Positions 26,841 through 33,877 of a DNA stretch of 34,270 nucleotides are shown in pieces (positions within the stretch are counted from its first letter, which is position 1; each line of letters begins with the position of its first letter). The position numbers and the translations under genes are program-made. The notes under the pieces are model-generated. The model was not told the origin of the DNA. It saw nothing but the letters and a program-made list of their open reading frames with translations, and did no database searches. Origin of the DNA: Pseudomonadota bacterium (GTDB lineage: Bacteria; Myxococcota_A; UBA796; SXON01); the NCBI GenBank assembly GCA_030684355.1, contig JAUXTN010000034.1, positions 1 to 34,270 on the forward strand. Direction: 5' to 3'.

Positions 26841-27698
26841 TCAGCGGGTCGCGGGCCCCTGCGTGTCACCGGTGCGGCCGAGCGTCCCCGGGCCTTCGCG
26901 CCGGATGACGCCGCACGCCTGCCGCGCGCCCGGATCGCCGCCCTGGGTGAAGTCGGGCGCCTTCTCGTAGACGACGATGGCGCGGTTGTTGATCGACTGC
27001 GGCCCGTCGGCGAGCGTGTAGCCGATCAACGTCACGTCCTTCTCGCCGCGCCCGTCCGCGGCCACCGTGACGAAGCCGAGGTACCCCGCGGGCGGGCCCC
27101 CTGCTCCGGCGCCGGGCGTGACGGTGGTGCCTGGCGTGACGGTGGTGCCCGGCGTGACGGTGGTCCCCGGCGTGCCCGTCGTCTCACCGGCGGCCGGCGT
27201 ACCCGGCTCGCCGTAGATGGCCCCCCGCCCGGTCGGCGGCTCGCTCCCGGTCGGCGCCACGGAGCCGGGGCGGGGCGCAGCACCGGTGCCCGGCGGCATG
27301 CCCGGCGTCGGCGTCGGGGGCGCCGCGAACCACCCGCCTGCCGACGAGGCGTCGGGCGCCGAGCAGTCGCCGTTCTCGTGCAGGAACAAGGCGTGGTTGC
27401 CGGGCGTCGCGTTGGCGAGGCGAATCGTCATCTCGGGGTTTGCCGGCTGTGCGCCCGCGGGCGCCGTCGCGCCGATTGGCTCCGGCGGCATCCGCTGGGT
27501 GAAGATCACCGTGCCGGAGGTCCGGCTGCCCGAGCGCGGCTCGAGGGTCGCCACCGCCTTCAATGGGGGACCCTCGGCGATGCCGCCCTGCTCGACCGCC
27601 GGGGTGTCAGCGGTGCCGCGGAGCTGCGCATCCGGTCCCGGGGCGTCTCCGTTCATCCCACCGGTCGAGCCACACGCAAGGATCAGACTCAGAAGCAT
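26841..27698 (-). CDS. Lipoprotein with a degenerate Cu/Zn superoxide dismutase fold
   Basis: 285 residues. The signal peptide MLLSLILAC has a lipobox with Cys9. The SOD framework is recognisable: TPGNHALFLHENGDCSAPDA, SSAGGWF, a VAADGRG turn, SINNRAIVVYEKAPDF and GARQACGVI. The disulfide pair Cys112/Cys262 is kept. By motif alignment the copper/zinc ligands are mostly replaced: the first His of HxH is Phe105, the bridging His is Trp123, the zinc Asp region reads GYLGFV, and the last His is Tyr244; only His107 remains. A Pro/Thr-rich insert with TPGTTV repeats splits the fold. It is therefore probably not an active dismutase. ATG 27698 has GGAGG upstream and gives the lipobox; the longer frame from 27806 does not. 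Confidence 0.8.
   Translation of the reverse strand: MLLSLILACGSTGGMNGDAPGPDAQLRGTADTPAVEQGGIAEGPPLKAVATLEPRSGSRTSGTVIFTQRMPPEPIGATAPAGAQPANPEMTIRLANATPGNHALFLHENGDCSAPDASSAGGWFAAPPTPTPGMPPGTGAAPRPGSVAPTGSEPPTGRGAIYGEPGTPAAGETTGTPGTTVTPGTTVTPGTTVTPGAGAGGPPAGYLGFVTVAADGRGEKDVTLIGYTLADGPQSINNRAIVVYEKAPDFTQGGDPGARQACGVIRREGPGTLGRTGDTQGPATR
27115..27180 (-). repeat. 18-bp tandem repeat encoding TPGTTV
   Basis: Three near-identical 18-bp units and one partial copy lie inside the SOD-like gene. The translated unit is TPGTTV. Units differ by one or two bases, consistent with fairly recent expansion. Confidence 0.8.
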
Positions 27699-27783
27699 TT
27701 CCACCTCCTCGGTTCGCTGCGTCGCCCGGCGTGCACTCGCACGATCCCGGCGCTCCGGGGCGCGGGGGCGCAGCACGCTCCGC

Positions 27784-27800
27784 TTGGGGATCGAACCCAA
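27784..27800 (-). other. tRNA T-arm-like stem-loop in an intergenic region
   Basis: On the minus strand TTGGG-TTCGATC-CCCAA matches a canonical tRNA T-arm (5-bp stem, loop fitting TTCRANY), followed by GCGGAGC-G where an acceptor strand would be. No matching GCTCCGC 5' strand, D-arm or anticodon arm is found upstream, so it is not a complete tRNA. It may be a tRNA 3' remnant left by an integration event, or coincidence. The 186-bp gap holding it (27699-27884) also contains a TACGTT hexamer (27821-27826) 4 nt before an ATG that opens a 69-codon frame. I do not call that a gene. Confidence 0.35.
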
Positions 27801-27884
27801 GAACAAGCTGGAGCATCGAGAACGTAGACACCCCGTCCCGGAGGTCAGGCGCCACCCTGGCTCGTCGTGAGTCAGGAGTGCTCG

Positions 27885-29669
27885 CTACCCCGCCTGACCG
27901 AAGTGCACGCCGAGCCCGCCGCCGAACAGGAAGACCGCGGGGCCGCCCTCGGTCTCGACGCGGAGCTCGTGCTCGACGAAGTAGCGGGGCGTGATGTACC
28001 AGCGGACCGACCCGCCGCCGCCGATCGTGGGCATGAGCACGGGGTCGCCGACGAGGGGGTCGCGGAGGCGGCCGCCTACCGCGAGGAAGAGGCCGGGGCG
28101 CAGGTGCTTGCCGTCGATGACGAGCTGGAGCCGGCTGCCGAGGCTCCAGACGTTCTCGCCCGCCGGCGTGTGGGTCCACCCGATGCGATCGAGCGAGACG
28201 GAGAGCCCCTTCGCGGCGAGCCACTCGACGTTCATGCCCGCGGTGTAGGGGGCGCCCACGGCGTCGGGTGACCAGAGCGAGGTGGTCGACATCGTCCAGC
28301 CGCGCATCGGGCGGAACGACTCCCGCTTCTGGCTGTGCCATGCGGCGTCGGCGATGGCGGCGCCGTAGAACATCGCCGCGGTGAGTCGGAGCATGTCCGG
28401 GCCGGTGATGCTGCCGTTCCAGAAGTTCTCGCTCGCCCCGGCGGCGAAGACCGAGCTGCCCAGGAACGCGGCGGTGCCGGCGAAGTAGAGCCCGCCCTTC
28501 ACCCATTGGCCGTTGTAGAACTGGCCCGCCCCGGGCATCAGGGTGCTCGCGGTGCCGGCGAGGAGCGGGGAGTGGCGCAGGTCCGAGCCGTTCAGCGCCT
28601 CCGCCGTCCACGCGCGGCCATGCTCGGCCTGCTGGCGCGCGAGCTCGAGGGCGTCGAGGGCGACCTGCTCCCCCTTCGGGGCGCCGAGCTCGGCGTTGAG
28701 CGCGCCCCACCGCGACACCGTGATGCGGCTGCCCTCGCTGAGGAAGATCTCGACCTCGCGCAGGTCCTTCCCCTGGCTCAATCGGAAGCGGTAGGTCCCC
28801 GGCGAGAGCGCCAGCGTCACGGCGCGGCCCTCGACCTTCTCGACCTCGGCCACCGGCGTCCGGTCGGGCATGCGGATCACCATCACGCGGCCGACGACGT
28901 CGGCGGGGAGCGTGGCGGTGGCGCGGCCCTGGGCCACGCGGGTGAGCGCGAGGGCGCCCTCCTGTTTGAGCCGGATGTCCATGTTCGGGTGCTGGGCGCC
29001 GGCCTCGGTGCCGCCCGTGTGGTCGACGACGCGGTCGTACGCGTAGGTGTACGCCTCGTCGAGGCTGACCTCTCCGTCGCCCGTGTCCGCGGCCCCCCGC
29101 AGCCCCGAGAGCAGGTAGTGCGTGAAGAAGCTGCCGCGCAGCTTGTCCGACTCCTGGGCGGACTCGTCGGCGGAGGTGGCGGTCATCCACGCCTCGCCTT
29201 CCGCGGCCAGCCGCTCCTCGTAGAGGAAGGGCTCGGAGAGCGCGGCGCCCTTGAGCCGGGTGATCGTGCCCGACCGGCACGCGTCGAGCATCCCGAGCTT
29301 CACGTTCGAGTCCATGCTCCGGATGTCGCCGCGGAGGGTCTCGAAGGGGTAGAGGTCGCTGCCGATCCGCAGCCCGCGCGCATCGGCGTGGCCGGAGTAG
29401 TAGAAGGTGAAGAGGTCGTCGTCGAAGGCGCCCGCGACCATCGCGTGGGCGTGCAGGGCCTCCTTCAGCTCGACGGCGCTGGGCCCGTACAGCACGGTGA
29501 CGTGCGCCGGATCGTAGCCCCCGAGCTCGACGAGCACGTTGGCGACGCGCTCGGCGTCGAGCTCGGCGTAGCGGAGCGGCTCCAGGTTCCCGCCGCCCTG
29601 GTTCGCCCCGACGATCAGGGCGTGGCGGAGGACCCCGGCCGCGGCGAGGGAGGTCCAGAGGACGAACAC
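27885..29669 (-). CDS. Caspase-like (C14) protease fused to an envelope module
   Basis: 594 residues. A hydrophobic N terminus (FVLWTSLAAAG) is the likely signal peptide. The caspase-like p20 domain follows: RHALIVGANQGGG, the catalytic His94 in FYYSGHADARG and the catalytic Cys131 in MLDACRSG. The typical tail of bacterial caspase homologues is also present (SADESAQESDKLRGSFFTHY and SLDEAYTYAYDRV). Residues 240-330 look like a PEGA-type beta segment. LMPGAGQFYNGQWVKGGLYF (about 377-396) starts a region with hydrophobic segments, and the last 150 residues alternate like an outer-membrane barrel. It should therefore act in the envelope. The GTG start is 1 nt downstream of the anti-sigma stop, so it is the third gene of the sigma operon. 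Confidence 0.88.
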   Translation of the reverse strand: MFVLWTSLAAAGVLRHALIVGANQGGGNLEPLRYAELDAERVANVLVELGGYDPAHVTVLYGPSAVELKEALHAHAMVAGAFDDDLFTFYYSGHADARGLRIGSDLYPFETLRGDIRSMDSNVKLGMLDACRSGTITRLKGAALSEPFLYEERLAAEGEAWMTATSADESAQESDKLRGSFFTHYLLSGLRGAADTGDGEVSLDEAYTYAYDRVVDHTGGTEAGAQHPNMDIRLKQEGALALTRVAQGRATATLPADVVGRVMVIRMPDRTPVAEVEKVEGRAVTLALSPGTYRFRLSQGKDLREVEIFLSEGSRITVSRWGALNAELGAPKGEQVALDALELARQQAEHGRAWTAEALNGSDLRHSPLLAGTASTLMPGAGQFYNGQWVKGGLYFAGTAAFLGSSVFAAGASENFWNGSITGPDMLRLTAAMFYGAAIADAAWHSQKRESFRPMRGWTMSTTSLWSPDAVGAPYTAGMNVEWLAAKGLSVSLDRIGWTHTPAGENVWSLGSRLQLVIDGKHLRPGLFLAVGGRLRDPLVGDPVLMPTIGGGGSVRWYITPRYFVEHELRVETEGGPAVFLFGGGLGVHFGQAG

Positions 29670-29670
29670 G

Positions 29671-30366
29671 CTACTCCTTGCGCAGGACCACGGACGCGAT
29701 CTCTCCCTCGTGCATTCGGATCGGCTCCACCGCCAACGCCTGTAGCACCGCGTCGGGCGCCGGGCGGGTGTCGGTGAGGATGGCGAAGAACGACTGCTCG
29801 CCCTCGCTGTCGTCGAGCGTCAGGGCGAAGGGGGCCGAGGCGAGCCCCGTGCCCGTGACCGGGAGCGTGCCGTAGACCTCGACCGTGCCCTGCCCGTCGC
29901 GCCCGGCGAGGGTGACGAAGCGGTGCTTGCCGGCGTCGTACTTGAGCTGGACCCGGCTCCCGCCGCGCACGCGCTCGCCCGTGTAGAGCGGCCGCGCGCT
30001 GTCGCCGGTCTTCACCCAGGCCTCCAGGACGGGCGCGCCGCCCTTGATGCGCTCGGTCGGAGCCTCGGGGGGCGCCTGCGTCACGTCGGAGGGCGCGATC
30101 CGGACGGCGACGAGGCCGGCGGCGAGCACGGGGAGGAGCAGGAGCGTGGCGCGGAGCGCGCCCAGGCGCTCCCACCAGGTGGGGCGCCGTTCGATCGTCG
30201 GTGGAGCCGGCGCGCGGACGAACGCGGCGCGCGTGGCGTCCTGGTGGCCGAGCCGGGCGGAGCACGCGGCGCAAGCGGCAAGGTGCGCGTCGAGGGGGGC
30301 GCGCACGATGGCGTCGAGCTCACCGAGGCGGAGCTGGTGGAGCCGAAGCGTGGAGATGTGGGTCAT
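29671..30366 (-). CDS. Zinc-finger anti-sigma factor with extracytoplasmic DUF4384-like domain
   Basis: 231 residues. The cytoplasmic N terminus carries the anti-sigma zinc motif His-x3-Cys-x2-Cys (His28, Cys32, Cys35 in HLAACAACSARL). One transmembrane helix (about 68-90, LGALRATLLLLPVLAAGLVA) follows. The outer domain contains LYTGERVRGGSRVQLKYDAG, RFVTLAGRDGQGTVEVYGTL and a Ser/Asp-rich loop, and resembles DUF4384-type domains that often accompany caspase-like proteins; this match is tentative. It would hold the sigma factor inactive until an envelope signal is received. Its ATG overlaps the sigma stop (ATGA), and its stop lies 1 nt before the caspase GTG. Confidence 0.85.
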   Translation of the reverse strand: MTHISTLRLHQLRLGELDAIVRAPLDAHLAACAACSARLGHQDATRAAFVRAPAPPTIERRPTWWERLGALRATLLLLPVLAAGLVAVRIAPSDVTQAPPEAPTERIKGGAPVLEAWVKTGDSARPLYTGERVRGGSRVQLKYDAGKHRFVTLAGRDGQGTVEVYGTLPVTGTGLASAPFALTLDDSEGEQSFFAILTDTRPAPDAVLQALAVEPIRMHEGEIASVVLRKE

Positions 30367-30929
30367 CGGTCGATCTCCTCGAGCCAGGGGGGAGGAGCGT
30401 CGCGCAGCGACGATCGGAACGTTGAGATGCGCTTGCGGACGGCGGCGCCGGTGATGCCGAGGAGCTCGCCGACCTCGTCGTGGGTCATCCCGTCGACGTA
30501 GTGGTAGACGACGCAGTCCTGCGTCCGCTCGTCCTGCCCGGCGAGCAGGCGCTCGACGAGATCGCGGACGGCGAGCCGGTCGAGCACGCTGTCGGTGCCG
30601 ACGACCGGGGGGAGCTCCTCGACGGGGTCCTCGGGGCGGCGCTTCCGCGTGCGGATCCGGTTGAGGCAGGTGGTGGTCGTGATCTTGAAGAGGAACGTGG
30701 ACGGCGAGGACTCGCCGCGGAAGCTGTCGCGGTAGCGATGCAGCTTCAGGAACACTTCCTGGAGGGCGTCCTGGGCGTCGGCCTCGTTGCGGAGGAGGGT
30801 CCGGCAGCGGCCCAGCACGAGATCGCCGTAACGACGGTAGAGGGCGGTGATGTCGAGAGGATCCGCCAGGGTACCCGCCGAAACGCGGGCACCATGTAGC
30901 GCCTCGGGAGGCGCCGGGTGCAGGCTCAA
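30363..30929 (-). CDS. ECF-type RNA polymerase sigma factor
   Basis: About 188 residues from the chosen start. Region 2 is ALYRRYGDLVLGRCRTLLRN, ADAQDALQEVFLKLHRYRDS and STFLFKITTTTCLNRIRTRK. Region 4 is RTQDCVVYHYVDGMTHDEVG and LLGITGAAVRKRISTFRSSL, a helix-turn-helix for the -35 element. No region 3 is present, as expected for extracytoplasmic-function sigma factors. The start is uncertain. The frame opens at GTG 31004, but that start lies upstream of a strong hairpin (30940-30964) that ends the previous gene. TTG 30929 is the first possible start after it, and no in-frame ATG precedes region 2. It is overlapped by the anti-sigma gene, which is the usual arrangement. Confidence 0.85.
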   Translation of the reverse strand: MSLHPAPPEALHGARVSAGTLADPLDITALYRRYGDLVLGRCRTLLRNEADAQDALQEVFLKLHRYRDSFRGESSPSTFLFKITTTTCLNRIRTRKRRPEDPVEELPPVVGTDSVLDRLAVRDLVERLLAGQDERTQDCVVYHYVDGMTHDEVGELLGITGAAVRKRISTFRSSLRDAPPPWLEEIDR

Positions 30930-30939
30930 CGCGACACCG

Positions 30940-30964
30940 CCCTGCCCGGACGCGCCGGGCAGGG
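30940..30964 (-). terminator. Terminator-like hairpin between lipoprotein and sigma genes
   Basis: On the minus strand CCCTGCCCGG-CGCGT-CCGGGCAGGG is a perfect 10-bp stem with a 5-nt loop, located 24 nt after the lipoprotein stop. No T-run follows. It separates the lipoprotein gene from the sigma operon and bears on the sigma start. Confidence 0.6.
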
Positions 30965-30987
30965 GGTGCGCGCGGCCCGCGCGCGAA

Positions 30988-31548
30988 TCAGGGGCAGCTG
31001 CCACTGCCGCCCGTGTCGCTGGAGCCGTCGTCCGTGTCCGTGCCGCCGGAGCCGTCGTCCGTGCCGTCGGGGTCCGTCGGGTCGTCCCCGGTGCCGGCGG
31101 CGACGAGCGTGAGGGCGTCCCCGAGGAACTCCACGCGGTCTTCCGGGAGGAGCACGAGCAGGTCCGCCGTGCCCGCGACCGCCGTGGCCGGCACCGCCAG
31201 GGTCAGGAGGAGCTCGTCGGCGCGGGCATCCATCGCCAGCACGTCGACCTCGCCGTAGACCTCGATCCCCTCGATGGTCGAGAAGTCGAAGCCCCCGGCG
31301 GCCGTGAGGGAGGCGATGACGGTCGAGCCGATCTCGAGCTGGGACGGGGTCACCACGAAGCCGAACGTGCTGCCGTCGGTGTCCCCGGCGGTGTCGGTCT
31401 CGCCGTCGGTGTCGGTGTCGCCGCCGGGGCGGCCGGTGTCCCACCAACCGTCTTCGTCGCCCTCGCAGCCGGGGCACTTGCCGTGCGTGTCGTAGATGAT
31501 GCAGCCCCCGAGCAGGGCGAGCGGGAGGAGGAGGGAGAGGCGGATCAT
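30988..31548 (-). CDS. Asp/Thr/Gly-rich lipoprotein of unknown function
   Basis: 186 residues. The signal peptide MIRLSLLLPLALLGGC has a lipobox with Cys16. An N-terminal CPGC motif comes next, then a spacer rich in Asp, Thr and Gly (GDTDTDGETDTAGDTDG). A compact beta domain at about 60-150 (TFGFVVTPSQLEIGSTVIAS, FDFSTIEGIEVYGEVDVLAM) looks like an Ig or IPT-like fold. The C-terminal tail is another Asp/Thr/Gly/Ser stretch ending in Cys-Pro. I do not recognise the family. ATG 31548 is chosen because AGGAGA lies 6 nt upstream and it starts the signal peptide; the frame extends to 31629. It lies directly upstream of the sigma factor, separated by a hairpin. Confidence 0.8.
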   Translation of the reverse strand: MIRLSLLLPLALLGGCIIYDTHGKCPGCEGDEDGWWDTGRPGGDTDTDGETDTAGDTDGSTFGFVVTPSQLEIGSTVIASLTAAGGFDFSTIEGIEVYGEVDVLAMDARADELLLTLAVPATAVAGTADLLVLLPEDRVEFLGDALTLVAAGTGDDPTDPDGTDDGSGGTDTDDGSSDTGGSGSCP

Positions 31549-31701
31549 CGGGGGTCTCCTGGGGGTGAGGCGAGCGAATCGGGGGCCGGCGAGGGGGTGC
31601 TCCTCGACGGGTTCCGCGACTGTAGACACCGAGCCGCCGAGTATGCGCTACGCCCGACCGACGAATTTTGTGGAGCTTCGCCTGCGGAGCCCGTGCGTTA
31701 C

Positions 31702-32562
31702 ATGGACGGACTTTTCCACGGAGTCCGGGTGCCGCCTACTGAGAAGGCCTACAAGAACCTCAAGTTCCTCAACAGCTCGCATGCGCGGCACATTCGCCTG
31801 CTCTGCGAGTACGAGGAGCCCCGCACGCGCTTCATCGAGCAGCAGGTCAAGGACACGATCGTGATGTTCGGCTCGGCGCGGGTGCGCGATCCCGAGACGG
31901 CCCGCGCGGATCTCGATCGCTCCCAGCGCGCGCTCGAAGCCGTGATGGACGAGGCACACCGGCCGAAGGCCCTGGCGGAGCTTGCCCAGGCCCAGCGCGG
32001 CGTGCGCCTCTCCCGCTACTACGACGACACCCGCGAGCTCGCCGCGCGGCTGACGCAGTGGACGATCGACCGCACCGGCGGGCGCCGCTACCTCATCTGC
32101 TCGGGCGGCGGGCCCGGCATCATGGAGGCCTCGAACCGCGGCGCGGCGGACGTCGAAGGCGGGCGCAGCGTCGGCCTCGGCATCTCGCTGCCGTTCGAGG
32201 AGCAGGTCAACGACTACTGCACTCCCGAGCTCGCGTTCCAGTTCCACTACTTCTTCATGCGGAAGTACTGGTTCGCCTACCTCGCGAAGGCGATGGTCAT
32301 CCTCCCCGGCGGCTTCGGCACGCTCGACGAACTCTTCGAGATCCTCACCCTGCGCCAGACCGGGAAGATCAAGAAGAAGCTCCCGATGGTGCTCTTCGGC
32401 ACCGACTACTGGGACTCCATCATCAACCTCGAGAAGATGGTCGAGTGGGGCACGATCGCCGAGCGGGACCTCTCGCTGGTACACCGCACCGACTCGGTGG
32501 ACGACGCCTTCAACTTCCTCGTCAGCGAGCTCGAAGGCAACGAGCGCGAGGACTCCAAGTGA
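31702..32562 (+). CDS. LOG-family (Rossmann-fold) nucleotide 5'-monophosphate phosphoribohydrolase
   Basis: 286 residues. The family motifs are CSGGGPGIMEASNRGA (about 133-148) and PGGFGTLDELFE (202-213). Arg187 and Lys188 in FFMRKYWF match the nucleotide-binding Arg/Lys. LOG proteins cleave the base from cytokinin riboside or other nucleoside 5'-monophosphates. In bacteria the true substrate is often unknown. Residues 60-130 include a long helical insert (RADLDRSQRALEAVMDEAHR), larger than in plant-type LOG. ATG 31702 is chosen, with GTG 31693 closer to a GGAG also possible. A TAGACA element at 31623 may be the promoter. The stop overlaps the ferredoxin start (GTGA), a surprising pairing. 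Confidence 0.88.
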   Translation: MDGLFHGVRVPPTEKAYKNLKFLNSSHARHIRLLCEYEEPRTRFIEQQVKDTIVMFGSARVRDPETARADLDRSQRALEAVMDEAHRPKALAELAQAQRGVRLSRYYDDTRELAARLTQWTIDRTGGRRYLICSGGGPGIMEASNRGAADVEGGRSVGLGISLPFEEQVNDYCTPELAFQFHYFFMRKYWFAYLAKAMVILPGGFGTLDELFEILTLRQTGKIKKKLPMVLFGTDYWDSIINLEKMVEWGTIAERDLSLVHRTDSVDDAFNFLVSELEGNEREDSK

Positions 32563-32957
32563 CCCCCTGGGGCATCCGCAACCGGCTGAAGGGCCTCGTG
32601 GGCGGCTCCACGGCGGCCTCGAAGCGCGAGGAGTCCCTCACGCTGCACATCGTGCTCCCGACCGGCAAGGAGTACGAGGTGAAGGCGGAGCCGCGCTACA
32701 CGATCGTGATGGCGTCCCAGACCCTGGAGACCCCCATCGCGACCGGCTGCCCGGACGGCGGGTGTGGCGGCTGCACGGTGGAGGTCCTCGACGGCACCGG
32801 CCTCGCCCCGCCGACCGCGGCGGAGCAGAAGCTGCTCGACGAGAAGTGGAAGGGCAAGCCGAACTTCCGCCTGGCCTGCCACGCCCGGATCACCGGGTCG
32901 GGCGCGCGCGTGAAGGCCATGTCCGTGTGGACCATGGACACGACCCGCGGTACGTAG
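32559..32957 (+). CDS. [2Fe-2S] ferredoxin
   Basis: 132 residues. A short basic N-terminal helix (WGIRNRLKGLVGG) precedes a [2Fe-2S] domain. The ligands are Cys64, Cys69 and Cys72 in C-x4-C-x2-C (CPDGGCGGC), plus Cys107 in RLACHARI. The spacing differs from the first ferredoxin of the window (C-x5-C-x2-C), so the two are not recent copies. The segment between Cys72 and Cys107 contains PPTAAEQKLLDEKWKGKPNF, a longer linker than in adrenodoxin. It is a single-electron carrier with unknown partner. The GTG start overlaps the LOG stop, and no independent promoter is seen. A strong hairpin follows. Confidence 0.9.
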   Translation: MTPWGIRNRLKGLVGGSTAASKREESLTLHIVLPTGKEYEVKAEPRYTIVMASQTLETPIATGCPDGGCGGCTVEVLDGTGLAPPTAAEQKLLDEKWKGKPNFRLACHARITGSGARVKAMSVWTMDTTRGT

Positions 32958-32967
32958 AAGAGAGGGC

Positions 32968-32993
32968 GCGCCCGGGCGACATCGTCCGGGCGC
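32968..32993. terminator. Bidirectional terminator-like hairpin between convergent genes
   Basis: An 11-bp stem (GCGCCCGGGCG / CGTCCGGGCGC, one G-T pair) with the loop ACAT lies 10 nt after the ferredoxin stop and 50 nt beyond the stop of the opposing gene. It lacks a T-run on either side. Confidence 0.6.
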
Positions 32994-33043
32994 CTCGCCT
33001 CGGGGCCCGGCCTAGATAGCAGGCCGTGCGCAAGCCTGCCTGG

Positions 33044-33844
33044 CTACGGAGACGTGACCTCGGCCCGCTTCTTCGCCGACAACGTGATCGACGGGCCGCT
33101 GACGCCCATGTCGCCGGCGACGAGCGTCGGCGTGTTCGTGCCCATCACGACCTGCTGGACGGCGACCTCTTCGCCCTTCACGGAGAGCTTCCCGCCCTGC
33201 GCCGAGGGGAGCACCACCCTCAGGTTGGCGGGCGACGACGCGGTGGACGTGCCGGTGAGCACGCCCTCGCCGTCTACCTCGACCTTCACGTCGTTCCCCG
33301 TGGCGCTGACGGCGAAGGCGGACATCGGGCCGCCGACGTAGGCGCCGCCGCTGCCGGCGGTCACCTTCACGCTCCCCGAGCACCCGATCACCTGCACCCA
33401 GCCGCTGCCGGTGTGCGTGACGGTCAGGCTCGTCGTGCCCTTCGGCACGTTCACGGTGAGGTCGATCTGGGCGCGCGCGACGCCGCTGCCCTTCGACGAC
33501 GGCACGCGGGACTTCGCGCCGCCTCCCTTGGAGTCGCCCCACACCGCGATGCCGATGCCCTTGCCGTAGCTCTCCATCGGCCCTTCGGACGAGCCGAAGA
33601 CCGTGTACTGGAGGCGGCCGGTGAGGGCCTCGACATCCATGCACCGCACCGCCACGTTCCCGGAGGAGTGGCTGATGGTGACGGGCTTCCCGCGCACGTA
33701 GGCCGGCGCGTTGCCGGCGAGGCCCCCCTCGTACGTGAGGGACCCCTCGTCGGAGGTGGAGAGGTCGATCTCGCTCGCCGGCGTGAGCGAAAGGCCGCCC
33801 TCGTCCTGGGCGTGCGCAAGGAAGGTCAGTGCGTAGAGGAGCAT
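33044..33844 (-). CDS. Secreted beta-rich protein of unknown function
   Basis: 266 residues. The short signal peptide MLLYALTFLAHAQ probably cleaves after AHA, leaving a periplasmic or secreted protein. The mature part is Gly/Ser/Thr/Val-rich and strongly beta-alternating. Segments such as HTGSGWVQVIGCSGSVKVTA and VSATGNDVKVEVDGEGVLTG recall the repeating strands of DUF4097-type putative adhesin or right-handed beta folds, but I cannot assign a family. Two cysteines (RCMDVEA and VIGCSGS) could pair. A TACACT hexamer lies 6 nt before the ATG with no Shine-Dalgarno, suggesting leaderless expression. The gene is 33 nt downstream of the stop of the next minus-strand gene. Confidence 0.75.
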   Translation of the reverse strand: MLLYALTFLAHAQDEGGLSLTPASEIDLSTSDEGSLTYEGGLAGNAPAYVRGKPVTISHSSGNVAVRCMDVEALTGRLQYTVFGSSEGPMESYGKGIGIAVWGDSKGGGAKSRVPSSKGSGVARAQIDLTVNVPKGTTSLTVTHTGSGWVQVIGCSGSVKVTAGSGGAYVGGPMSAFAVSATGNDVKVEVDGEGVLTGTSTASSPANLRVVLPSAQGGKLSVKGEEVAVQQVVMGTNTPTLVAGDMGVSGPSITLSAKKRAEVTSP

Positions 33845-33850
33845 CGGCGC

Positions 33851-33856
33851 AGTGTA
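33851..33856 (-). promoter_or_regulatory. -10-like hexamer TACACT, 6 nt before ATG
   Basis: On the minus strand TACACT is followed by GCGCCG and then ATG. There is no Shine-Dalgarno. It is the clearest minus-strand case of the leaderless pattern. Confidence 0.4.
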
Positions 33857-33877
33857 GACCGCCGATGCCCCTCGCCG

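Noticed and set aside
26841..27806. Longer start of the SOD-like protein at 27806
   Set aside because: The extra 36 residues are Arg-rich and precede a perfect lipoprotein signal peptide with its own ribosome binding site.
27777..27840. Complete tRNA gene
   Set aside because: Only the T-arm and a possible acceptor 3' strand fit. No D-arm, anticodon arm or pairing 5' acceptor strand was found.
27607..29280. 557-codon minus-strand frame overlapping the caspase gene
   Set aside because: Low-complexity Arg/Gly/His-rich product in another frame of the caspase gene, not a second protein.
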